Below are positions 45,234 through 53,325 of a stretch of 64,000 nt of DNA, piece after piece. The notes under the pieces were generated by a model. It searched no databases. It saw nothing but the letters and a program-made list of their open reading frames with translations, and was not told the origin of the DNA. This stretch comes from Mycobacterium sp. PS03-16. Its GTDB lineage: Bacteria; Actinomycetota; Actinomycetes; Mycobacteriales; Mycobacteriaceae. A program made the translations under genes and the position numbers. Every line of letters begins with the position of its first letter. Position 1 is the stretch's first letter. Location: assembly GCF_004570325.1 (NCBI RefSeq), contig NZ_SPQO01000002.1, forward strand, positions 62,001 to 126,000. The letters run 5' to 3'.

Positions 45234-46106
45234 TTAACTCCTATTTGGATAGACCGCTTTGCCGAGTTCTCGGGCGGCCTCAAATGTGCTGCGGTCCAAC
45301 TCTTTACGCCGTGCCCGCTCAGCCACACTCGACAATAGTATCTTCATGGCATCCGCGTTTTGGAGCGCGAATTCTACCGCGTCGCATGCGGAACGAATTA
45401 CCGGAGCGGTGGCACCGTGTTGCTGTGTACTCGATGCACTTCGGACGGCAGCACGAGGAACCTCGACGATGCGAATCGGTTCTCCGTGCCGCTGTGCTGC
45501 TGTACGCGCCGCCGAGGCGTCTCTGCGGCACGTGTCAGAGCAATAGCGACGCGGACGCCCCCGCCGGGAAGTGACTTCGGGATCCAGCATGACCGCATCG
45601 CAACGGACGCACCGATTCGGATCGGATGTCGGGTAGTTGTCCGCTGCGATCAGTTGATGATGGTCAACGCCAACTGCGCTATGGCTCCCCAAACTTGCGC
45701 CGTTTGCGCTTAGAGCCGCGGCGTTTCGAGACTCCGTTGCACGCTGCGCGCCGCCCTCGTCAGCACGCGCTCGGCGAAGGACATTTTGGAGGTCGCGAAC
45801 CTCGACCTCCGCGAGAGTAGCGATCGACGCGATCGTCTGACCGCGGTCCCTCATCCGCCCGGTAACCGTTTGCAGGTTGACGAAGTGACTCACACGCTTG
45901 CGGGCTGCGTCCATGCGCACGTTTTCATTCACTTGATCGAGGCGCACACTCTCCCAAGCGTCAACGGCGCGCAGCCGCTGGAGCAGCACACGAACCGAGG
46001 CGGCATCGTCTACGTTGGCACGTTCAAGGTTCGCGCGTTTCTCGTTCGCCCTACGCTGCGCTTCCACCGCACGCTTGCGCGCCCGCAACTTCTCACTTCC
46101 GCTCAT
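45234..46106 (-). CDS. Element protein with C-terminal zinc finger
   Basis: The 290-residue protein has a highly charged coiled N terminus (EKLRARKRAVEAQRRANEKRAN), an HTH-like centre (GQTIASIATLAEVEVRDLQNVLRRA) and a zinc finger CVRCDAVMLDPEVTSRRGRPRRYCSDTC with four cysteines in the order CxxC...CxxxC. Similar fingers occur in actinobacterial mobile-element proteins of unknown role. DNA binding is likely. It is transcribed toward the Esp-like operon but 287 bases separate them. Confidence 0.6.
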   Translation of the reverse strand: MSGSEKLRARKRAVEAQRRANEKRANLERANVDDAASVRVLLQRLRAVDAWESVRLDQVNENVRMDAARKRVSHFVNLQTVTGRMRDRGQTIASIATLAEVEVRDLQNVLRRARADEGGAQRATESRNAAALSANGASLGSHSAVGVDHHQLIAADNYPTSDPNRCVRCDAVMLDPEVTSRRGRPRRYCSDTCRRDASAARTAAQRHGEPIRIVEVPRAAVRSASSTQQHGATAPVIRSACDAVEFALQNADAMKILLSSVAERARRKELDRSTFEAARELGKAVYPNRS

Positions 46107-46272
46107 AGACGCAAACGTAGGCCGGGCCGCGCGCTATCGTCCACCACCACAGCCACATTCGCGAGCAACTAGGGCTGGCTGCTCGGAATCTCCGAACTGC
46201 CTACGATGCCACCGCGCCGTCTACGCAGGGAGAGTCGGTTACTACACCAGTCAGCGGCAAGCCGATTAACCG

Positions 46273-47193
46273 TCAGTCGTCGACGGTTGTTTCGCCCTCA
46301 CGGCGGCTTATGTAGTTGCCGCGCGCCGCGCGCCTCTCTGCGTCGGCGACGTCAGCGTTGAACGTGGCGGCGAACTCTGTGTACTTGACGTCGAGCAGGT
46401 GCTCGTCAGGCGGCGCGGGTCGCACGGCGGCTGGATTCGTGAGGGCGTAGTAGGCGTAGCGGCTGTCGAGACGGTTTTCCGGCACCAAGGTGATTAGCCG
46501 TGGGGTGAGGCCGCACTCTGCCGCCAGGTTCCAAAACTCTTCGATGGTGAAGGTGGTGGTCGATGCGAGGTTTCGGTCGTAGGCTGTCCCGGCGAAGCCG
46601 CGGGTCCGACGATCGCTGGTGTGGTACTTGATTTGGACCAGCGCCATGCCTCCGGGGGCCAACACGGTGCGGGCGATCTTAAGGATGGCCCGCACCGCGT
46701 TCGCGCCCGTCGTTAGCTCGATCACGTATAGACACAGGAAGACATCGCAGCTGCCCGCCAATCCGACGGTGGCTTGTTCGGGGCAGGCGAGGTCGATGCG
46801 CCGTGTCTCGACGGGTGTCGTGCACGTTGCGCGGACTTGTCGGACGCATTCGTCGAGGTTTTCTTGGGAGATGTCGGCGGCGATGAAGCGCTGCGCATGG
46901 GTGGCGAAAGCCACGGCGTTGGCCCCGCCGCCGGCGCCCCACTCCATCACCGTGTTCGGGCTGAGCGAATTAAGGGCTCGGGCGAAGGTTTCATAGATCT
47001 TCCAGTGGTCGTCACCAACCTCTAGCCAGGCTTGATCGCCGATTCCGTTGCGCCAGTGTGAGTTCGCTTCCCAGGCCGATCCTGTGGGCGCAGACCAGTA
47101 GCGGGCGGCTTGCCGGGCGATCCGGTTCCGGAATCGCCGCCTTCCCGCTGCTGCCAGCGCTGCTGCCAGGATTCGCTCGCCTCGCACTGCCAC
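46273..47193 (-). CDS. SAM-dependent methyltransferase
   Basis: The 306-residue class I methyltransferase has motif I VMEWGAGGGANAVAFATHA, an acidic motif II FIAADISQ, and post-motif APGGMALVQIKYH. The first 95 residues (RFRNRIARQAARYWSAPTGSAWEANSHWR) form an extra N-terminal domain common in small-molecule or O-methyltransferases of this type. GTG 47193 has GGAGG seven bases upstream; the frame extends to 47301. The substrate is unknown. It is divergent from the AAA+ ATPase gene. Confidence 0.78.
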   Translation of the reverse strand: MAVRGERILAAALAAAGRRRFRNRIARQAARYWSAPTGSAWEANSHWRNGIGDQAWLEVGDDHWKIYETFARALNSLSPNTVMEWGAGGGANAVAFATHAQRFIAADISQENLDECVRQVRATCTTPVETRRIDLACPEQATVGLAGSCDVFLCLYVIELTTGANAVRAILKIARTVLAPGGMALVQIKYHTSDRRTRGFAGTAYDRNLASTTTFTIEEFWNLAAECGLTPRLITLVPENRLDSRYAYYALTNPAAVRPAPPDEHLLDVKYTEFAATFNADVADAERRAARGNYISRREGETTVDD

Positions 47194-47594
47194 GTCGATA
47201 CCTCCGGTCAAGGACTTGTTTCCGGTTGGGCTGACAGTAACCGGCCTTCCCTGGACGTGGCCGCCTTCGACGCCGGAGCGACCCCGCACCAGTCGCCGCA
47301 CTCTAGGACTCGATGATCATCCCGCGGATTGGAACGGGTGTCGCGTCCACACCAGTCAGCTAAGCAACCGGCGCCGACGATCGCTAGCGGCACACCACTG
47401 CGCCTCCAGAGACACCTCCGGGCAGCTTGTGGGCCAGCCAGCGCGCGCCCGGTGGCCGAGCGGGCAAGGAATCCTCGGACAGCTATCTGGAGGCTGTTGG
47501 CGCTGCTAGGGGGCACGACATTGTGCGGCGCTGAACCCGCGGTGGTGAGCGCATCTGCAATGATCGAGCGAGCGGCATTGCGCAAGGAGGGGCC
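47194..47594. other. Divergent intergenic region, no gene seen
   Basis: These 401 bases separate the methyltransferase and AAA+ genes and should hold both promoters. A long minus-strand open frame crosses it, but it is antisense to the AAA+ gene at one end and has no ribosome-binding site. Confidence 0.4.
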
Positions 47595-48557
47595 ATGGCG
47601 AGGTCTGACCTGGTGATTGATCTGGTCGAGGCGCAGCAGCGTGGCGACGTCGCCCGCTTTCGCATGCTGGTGGAGGCGATCATCGCCGAGGAGCGCAACA
47701 ATCAGCACCATCTTGTGGCTGATCGTCTGTCCGAATTGATCACCACTGCCGGTGCTCGCAGCCTGCTCGCCCGTGATGACACCGCCCGCCAGGTCGCTGA
47801 TCTGGTCACCGAAATTGTGCCTAAGCGGCGATTGTCAGAGGTGCATCTGGCGCCGGCCGTCACGACGGCAGTGACCGAGATCATCGAGGAGCATCACCGT
47901 AGCGAGCTTCTCCGCAGCCACGGCCTGGAACCGCGCAACCGCATCCTTTTGGAAGGTCCGCCTGGAAACGGTAAAACCTCGCTTGCGGAAGCATTGGCAG
48001 CGGAGTTGATGGTGCCGTTCTACGCCGTGCGTTACGAGGGAGTTGTATCTAGCTTTCTCGGAGAAACAACGAGTCGAATCGATCACGTTTTCGAGTTCGC
48101 AAGGACTCGGCGCTGCGTGCTCTTTTTCGACGAGTTCGACACCATCGCCAAGGAGCGCTCCGACGCGCACGAAACCGGCGAAATCAAGCGCGTCGTTTCG
48201 ACGCTGCTCCTACAGATCGATCGCTTGCCCTCCCACGTCGTCGCCGTCTGCGCGACCAACCATGGCGAACTGCTCGACCGCGCGGCATGGCGCCGCTTTC
48301 AGGTGCGGTTAACACTGCCTCCCCCGTCGCGCATACAGGCCACGGCTTTTCTCGAGCAGCTGCGTATGCGGCTCGGCGGGAACCTCGGTATGGCGCCGCG
48401 CACCCTCGCCGACAAGCTTGCCGGCGCCAGCTACGCCGACATCGAGGAGTTCGCGCTGGATGTCATGCGGCGCTATGTGTTGTCGCTACCCGATGGCCGT
48501 GTCGAGGATGTGGTGCGCGAACGGCTCAAGCAGCGCAACGCCATGAGGGAGATGTGA
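47595..48557 (+). CDS. AAA+ ATPase, possible orphan of an ATPase/protease pair
   Basis: The 320-residue protein has an N-terminal helical domain (ARSDLVIDLVEAQQRGDVARFRMLVEAIIAEER) and an AAA+ core: Walker A GPPGNGKT (121-128), Walker B VLFFDEFD (175-182), sensor-1 CATNH and WRRFQVRLTLPPP as arginine-finger region. AAAGGAGG-type SD (47582-47588) supports ATG 47595. Similar ATPases are, to my knowledge, often encoded with an S8 subtilisin-like protease. No protease follows here. Function, possibly defence-related, is inferred only. Confidence 0.75.
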   Translation: MARSDLVIDLVEAQQRGDVARFRMLVEAIIAEERNNQHHLVADRLSELITTAGARSLLARDDTARQVADLVTEIVPKRRLSEVHLAPAVTTAVTEIIEEHHRSELLRSHGLEPRNRILLEGPPGNGKTSLAEALAAELMVPFYAVRYEGVVSSFLGETTSRIDHVFEFARTRRCVLFFDEFDTIAKERSDAHETGEIKRVVSTLLLQIDRLPSHVVAVCATNHGELLDRAAWRRFQVRLTLPPPSRIQATAFLEQLRMRLGGNLGMAPRTLADKLAGASYADIEEFALDVMRRYVLSLPDGRVEDVVRERLKQRNAMREM

Positions 48558-48839
48558 CCTCTGTCCTTCGGCGCCCCGCACGGTGACGCGCGCTGTCCCG
48601 TCGACAATCTGAGCCATTTCCGGACGCGAACAGCGACGTGCGCTACTGCCGCATCGGCGAGGTCTCAAGAGAAGCCGGTGTTGGTTATCGCCAAACGGCG
48701 GTGGTTGAGACGCGCAGACGAAGGGTCGCATCGAGCCATCTACGTAGGCCGGCAGTAGTTGATGACGAATGAATCTCGTTCGTATTGAGATGTGGCCTCA
48801 TGCAGCCAGTGTCGAGGGTGGCGCTGTCATCCTGGTTCG

Positions 48840-49676
48840 GTGGCGCCTAGGACCGCGAAGAAGACCGACAGCCGGTTAGCGGCTCGGCTTGCCGCGCTCG
48901 CCTCACTAGGTGCTTCTGTCATCCACTTCGCCGTCGTTCCCGCCCACTGGCAGGAATGGATGCCAGCGGGCCTGTTTTTCGCTGCCATCGCGCTGTTCCA
49001 ACTGTTGTGGGCGCGGCTAGTACTCACCCGTACCACCACCCCGGTGCTGGCTCTTGGCATCTTGGTCAACCTTGCCGTTATTGCGCTTTGGTCCGTGTCG
49101 AGAACCGCGGGAGCGCCGCTCGGGCCCCACGCCGGTCAAGCCGAACTGATCCAAGCCGCGGACCTATGCGCGTTGCTGCTTCAGATCTATGTCGTCATGG
49201 GCGCTGGCTGGGTCTGGCACCGCGGCCTTCAAGGAGAACCGGTGCCCGCCTTCGGCAGCGCCATGGTGCTCCTGGGCGCGATTGGGATCGTCACGTTGGC
49301 GTCCACAGTGGGCGCTGCCTCTGGTCTACGGCACGGCCACCACGCCCCAGCCGGTGCTGAAGCAGGGGCTCATCACCACGGAGCTGGTGCAGAGCAGACT
49401 GACGACCATCACAGCCATCCTGAACCATCCCCTGCAGCGCCCGCTGGGGAGCCCGCCTCCGATGATCACGGAACCGGTGCAGAACACGTCGACGACCATC
49501 ACAATCACGATCCGGAACCGACGTCTCCCCCGCCTGCCGTGCGCCCAGTCGAAGCTCCTGCGCCCGGCGCTGGCTCTGGCGGCGCGCCTGAGCAGGCTAC
49601 GCCCGTGCCCATCAGCGAGCCGCTTCCAGCAGCGACGCCGCTAGACGACCACCAAGACCACGACCATGTGCATTGA
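48840..49676 (+). CDS. Membrane protein with His-rich metal-binding tail
   Basis: The 278-residue protein has four transmembrane helices in its first about 150 residues (LAALASLGASVIHFAVVPAHW, AGLFFAAIALFQLLWARLVL, LALGILVNLAVIALW, then two more) and a C-terminal tail dense in His, Asp and Glu with the repeated motif DDHHSHPEP / DDHHNHDPEP / DDHQDHDHVH. Such tails bind Cu, Zn or Ni. GTG 48840 is the likely start. It flanks the copper operon and probably acts in metal buffering at the membrane. Confidence 0.7.
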   Translation: MAPRTAKKTDSRLAARLAALASLGASVIHFAVVPAHWQEWMPAGLFFAAIALFQLLWARLVLTRTTTPVLALGILVNLAVIALWSVSRTAGAPLGPHAGQAELIQAADLCALLLQIYVVMGAGWVWHRGLQGEPVPAFGSAMVLLGAIGIVTLASTVGAASGLRHGHHAPAGAEAGAHHHGAGAEQTDDHHSHPEPSPAAPAGEPASDDHGTGAEHVDDHHNHDPEPTSPPPAVRPVEAPAPGAGSGGAPEQATPVPISEPLPAATPLDDHQDHDHVH

Positions 49677-49710
49677 CCTACGCATGCGTGGCCAATCCAC
49701 GGACTGACGG

Positions 49711-50217
49711 CTAGTTTCCGCCCGTCAGGTCTGCCCGCCCGATGGCGTCGCCCGGATGACGCACGATGTCGAGGGCCGACATTCCGATGCCGTAGGTGGA
49801 TAACCATCGCCTCGGCCGGACCGCGATGAAGCACAGCTCAGCACGCTGAGAGACGATGCGCTCCTCGGCGGCGAGAATGCGACGGAGGAACCAGTCCGCA
49901 TGGAATGCCCCTCGCGCGTCGGCGTTTTCGTGGTTCAGTATTTCGGCCGACCCCGCAAACTGGACAGCTGCCGGCGGCATCATGGGGAGAAAGCGGTGCG
50001 GCACGGGAATGACGAAGGCTACCTGTGGGCGTCGTCGAATGTTTCCCACCTTGACGTTCGTAGTCCGGGTCGTGATGTACAACGTCAGGTTTGTGCCTTC
50101 ACCGGCCGCTGCGTACGTGACGGCCGTCGCGTGGGGGTTGCCGCTGCTATCGAGCGTCGACAGGGTGCCGAACGACCGTCGTCGAATCGAATTTTCGACA
50201 GTGGCGGGGTCGGTCAC
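49711..50217 (-). CDS. Pyridoxamine 5'-phosphate oxidase-family (FMN/F420-binding) protein
   Basis: The 168-residue protein has the split-barrel fold of the PPOX family: RRSFGTLSTLDSSGNPHATAVTYAA, LYITTRTTNVKVGNIRRRPQVAFVIPV and a C-terminal helix. Mycobacterial members bind FMN or F420. The GTG start has GGAGGAAGGAGC upstream. It is in the direction of the copper operon, 215 bases after copB; a link with copper is not established. Confidence 0.78.
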   Translation of the reverse strand: MTDPATVENSIRRRSFGTLSTLDSSGNPHATAVTYAAAGEGTNLTLYITTRTTNVKVGNIRRRPQVAFVIPVPHRFLPMMPPAAVQFAGSAEILNHENADARGAFHADWFLRRILAAEERIVSQRAELCFIAVRPRRWLSTYGIGMSALDIVRHPGDAIGRADLTGGN

Positions 50218-50432
50218 TGGTGCTCCTTCCTCCGCTTCCCCGGCTCCGATTGGGTGGCTTGTCGCTCAGCTACACGCCGTCTACGGCGCATCCGAAGGTA
50301 CCGGCGGTCGACGGATAATTGAGAATTCGACCGGCGACTGCATTTGCTTTCTTCGTGCGAAGCTCCACCTGGTGGGGAGCGGCGATTCGAACTTCCCATG
50401 GTCGCCGGATGCTCCACATGGTGGGCCGTCCC

Positions 50433-52565
50433 CTAACGGTTGAGAACGGCACGGGTGCTCGCCTCGGGCGCCAAATCGAGGCGGCGCAGAAGTTGCGCGT
50501 TGAGCGCGACGACGATCGTTGACAGTGACATGAGGATGGCGCCGACCGACATGGGCAGCACGATGCCGATGGGTGCCAGCACACCAGCAGCCAGGGGCAC
50601 AGAGATGAGGTTGTACCCGGCGCCCCACCAGAGATTCTGTTTCATCTTGCGGTAGCTGGCGCGGGACAGCTCGATGACCGACAGCACCGAGCGGGGGTCG
50701 GAACTGGCCAGGATGACACCGGCGGAAGCGATGGCGACGTCAGTGCCGGCACCGATGGCGATGCCGACGTCGGCCTGCGCCAAGGCGGGGGCATCGTTGA
50801 CTCCATCGCCGACCATGGCAACCTTTTTGCCCTCGTGTTGCAGGGCAGCAACTTTCGACGCCTTGTCTTCGGGGCGCACCCCCGCGAACACCCGGTCGAT
50901 GCCCAGTTCGTGGCCGACACTATTGGCGACGGCTTCGGCGTCGCCGGTGATCATGACGACTTGCACGCCAAGCTTGTGCAGCGCATCGACGGCTTCGCGG
51001 GATTCGGGGCGGATCTCGTCGGCCAAGCGCAGGCCGCCGAGCACCTCTCCGTCGCGGATGACGTGCAGAATGATGGCGCCTTCGCCGCGCCACGCGGTGG
51101 CCGCGGGGACCTCCTGGGCGCCGACTTCTTCGAGAAGTCGGGGGCCGCCCACTCGGATTTCGTGCCCGTCGACCGTCGCAGTCACACCGACGGCAGGAGA
51201 GGACGAGAAGCCGCTGGCGCGCGGCACGGTTAATCCCCTATCCTCGGCGGCTTTCACGATGGCCCGCGCCAGGGGGTGTTCACTGTCGGTCTCGGCGGCG
51301 GCGGCGAGCGCGAGCACGGTGTCGCCGTCGTCGTCTCCGGTCGCCTCGACGGCGGTGACGGTGGGTTCGCCTTTCGTCAGGGTGCCGGTCTTGTCGAACA
51401 GCACGGCGTCGACAGTGCGCATACCTTCCAGGGCCAGCCGGTCTTTGATCAAGACGCCGCCTCTGGCGGCGCGTTCGGTGGCGATGGACACGACCAGTGG
51501 TATCGCCAGGCCCAGCGCATGAGGGCAGGCGATGACCAGCACGGTGATCGCTCGTACCACCGAGGCATCGGGGTTGCCGACGATTGTCCATGCCGCCGCG
51601 GTGATCGCGGCGGTGATCAGGGCGAACCAGAACAGCCAGCCGGCGGCCTTGTCGGCAAGGCGCTGGGCACGCGAGGACGAATTCTGTGCTTCGGTGACCA
51701 GGCGTTGGATGCCTGCTAGGGCGGTGTCGTCGCCGGTGGCGGTGATCTGGACCCGAAGCCCGGAATCGGTGGCGACGGTGCCGGCTGTGACGGGATCCCC
51801 GACGCCGCGGGTAACGGGCCGGGATTCGCCGGTCACCATGGACTCGTCCATGTCGGCGCGTCCGTCGACGATCTTGCCGTCGGCAGGGATGCTGCCGCCG
51901 GGTCGGACTACAACGACATCGCCGACGTGCAGGTCGGCCGGCGAGACGGTGACGGTGCGGTCGCCGTCGATCTTCTCGGCTTCGTCGGGAAGTAGTGCGG
52001 CCAGTGAGTCCAGCGCTGAGGTGGTCTGGGCCAGCGAGCGCATTTCTACCCAGTGGCCGAGCAGCATGATGACGATGAGAAGGGCGAGTTCCCACCAGAA
52101 TTCCAGCTCGTGGTGGAGCAGGCCCAAGCTCGCGCCCCAGGACGCGAAAAAGGCGACGGTGATCGCCAGTCCGATCAGGAGCATCATTCCTGGCTTGCGG
52201 GAACGGATCTCGTTCAGCGCACCGGTGAGGAAGGGGCGGCCACCGACGACGTACATCACTGTCCCGAGCAGGGGCGCGATCCAGCGTGCGCCGGGGAAGT
52301 CGGGGACGTCGTAACCGAGCAGCATCGCGAACATGGTCGAGAACGCGACGACCGGTATGGCGATGATCAGGTTGATCCAGAAGAGCTTGCGGAATTGGGC
52401 CACGTGGTCACCGCCGTGACCGCTATGGCCAGTGTGGCCGGTGTGATTGTCATGGCCGTGGTGTTCGCCGTGTGGGTGGGTGTCAGGGTGTGCGCTGGGG
52501 AATTGGTGGTGGGCGTGCCCGCCAGGGTGGGATGTTGCTACGCCGTGGTCATCGCGGTTTGTCAT
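50433..52565 (-). CDS. copB: CopB-type P1B-3 heavy-metal ATPase (CPH motif)
   Basis: The 710-residue P-type ATPase has a His-rich N terminus (residues 13-54, with HPHGEHHGHDNHTGHTGH), the phosphatase TGES loop (245-248), the transmembrane metal motif CPH (347-349) instead of CPC, phosphorylation DKTGT (391-395) and GDGVNDAP. The CPH/His-rich type (CopB, P1B-3) exports copper or silver. There is no HMA domain. AAGGAAAG precedes ATG 52565. It is the last gene of the copZ-copA-csoR-copB operon, suggesting efflux complementary to CopA. Confidence 0.9.
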   Translation of the reverse strand: MTNRDDHGVATSHPGGHAHHQFPSAHPDTHPHGEHHGHDNHTGHTGHSGHGGDHVAQFRKLFWINLIIAIPVVAFSTMFAMLLGYDVPDFPGARWIAPLLGTVMYVVGGRPFLTGALNEIRSRKPGMMLLIGLAITVAFFASWGASLGLLHHELEFWWELALLIVIMLLGHWVEMRSLAQTTSALDSLAALLPDEAEKIDGDRTVTVSPADLHVGDVVVVRPGGSIPADGKIVDGRADMDESMVTGESRPVTRGVGDPVTAGTVATDSGLRVQITATGDDTALAGIQRLVTEAQNSSSRAQRLADKAAGWLFWFALITAAITAAAWTIVGNPDASVVRAITVLVIACPHALGLAIPLVVSIATERAARGGVLIKDRLALEGMRTVDAVLFDKTGTLTKGEPTVTAVEATGDDDGDTVLALAAAAETDSEHPLARAIVKAAEDRGLTVPRASGFSSSPAVGVTATVDGHEIRVGGPRLLEEVGAQEVPAATAWRGEGAIILHVIRDGEVLGGLRLADEIRPESREAVDALHKLGVQVVMITGDAEAVANSVGHELGIDRVFAGVRPEDKASKVAALQHEGKKVAMVGDGVNDAPALAQADVGIAIGAGTDVAIASAGVILASSDPRSVLSVIELSRASYRKMKQNLWWGAGYNLISVPLAAGVLAPIGIVLPMSVGAILMSLSTIVVALNAQLLRRLDLAPEASTRAVLNR

Positions 52566-52620
52566 GTTCTTTCCTTAGGGGACTTCGCGTTTCAGTCGAC
52601 GCGCATTGATGATGTGGGTG

Positions 52621-52950
52621 TTAGGAACGCACCAAGCGGGCGATGGCTTCAGAGGCTTCTGTGAGTTTGGCGTCAGCGGCCGGTCCGCCGGTGGCGGCGG
52701 CGTCACGGACGCAGTGGCGAAGATGGTCGTCAAGCAGTGCCAGCGCGACGCCTTGGAGGGCTTTGGTGAGCGCGTCTGTTTGGGTCAGGATGTCGATGCA
52801 GTACCGCTCCTCTTCGATCATTCTGCTGATGCCGCGGGCTTGGCCTTCGATGCGCTTCAACCGCTTGAGGTATTTGTCTTTATCGGTGATGTAGCCGTGG
52901 TGGGTGGTGCCTGTTGAGGGGCAGTGCCTGGTGTTGTCGGCGTGGGTCAT
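52621..52950 (-). CDS. csoR: CsoR-type copper-sensing repressor
   Basis: The 109-residue helical protein has the metal triad Cys51, His76 and Cys80, with the same 25/4 spacing as in M. tuberculosis CsoR, within YLKRLKRIEGQARGISRMIEEERYC and DDHLRHC. It represses copper genes until Cu(I) binds. ATG 52950 follows GGAAAG; an upstream ORF extension is not supported. The ATACCC/GGGTAT palindromes at 56861, 56890 and 58092 are its probable operators. Confidence 0.9.
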   Translation of the reverse strand: MTHADNTRHCPSTGTTHHGYITDKDKYLKRLKRIEGQARGISRMIEEERYCIDILTQTDALTKALQGVALALLDDHLRHCVRDAAATGGPAADAKLTEASEAIARLVRS

Positions 52951-53020
52951 GACGCTTTCCTTGTGCGTGGTGGTGACTAACTTCGGGTGCCCGGCGAGGA
53001 GTGCGCGACGAGGGTCGCGG

Positions 53021-53299
53021 TCATGCGACGGCGGCATACTTGTCGGGGTCGCGGTCGAAGCGTGGTCCGCATCCCTTGCAGCAGAACCAGTAACGCCGAC
53101 CGCGATAGTCACGGAATAGTCCCGCCGCTTCGGCGACCGTCTTGTTCACCGGCGTGCCGGGCATCACGGGGCAGGTGGTCTCGTTCTGCGATCCGAGGTC
53201 AAGCAGGTTCCTCGCCGTAGGGTCGATGGGTGAGGTATCGATTTTGTCGGCTGCGCCGCTGCAGCAGCAGGCTGACGTGCGGTTCTGATTCTCGGACAT
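53021..53299 (-). CDS. YHS-domain metal-binding protein
   Basis: The 92-residue protein has an N-terminal Cys cluster (SACCCSGAAD) and a YHS domain: ETTCPVMPGTPVNK ... DYRGRRYWFCCKGCGPRFDRDPDKY. YHS domains bind copper and are found beside Cu ATPases. GAGGAG precedes ATG 53299. It lies between copA and csoR in the copper operon and likely acts as a copper chaperone or sensor. Confidence 0.8.
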   Translation of the reverse strand: MSENQNRTSACCCSGAADKIDTSPIDPTARNLLDLGSQNETTCPVMPGTPVNKTVAEAAGLFRDYRGRRYWFCCKGCGPRFDRDPDKYAAVA

Positions 53300-53325
53300 T
53301 GGTTCTCCTCACAGGTGGCGGTGAT

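Noticed and set aside
47208..47711. 167-codon minus-strand frame upstream of the methyltransferase
   Set aside because: Its first third is antisense to the AAA+ ATPase, and no ribosome-binding site or family is seen.
46107..48840. Second attachment site (attR) as a copy of part of the tRNA
   Set aside because: Scanned by eye for tRNA-derived segments here and to the window end; none found, so the right boundary is left open.
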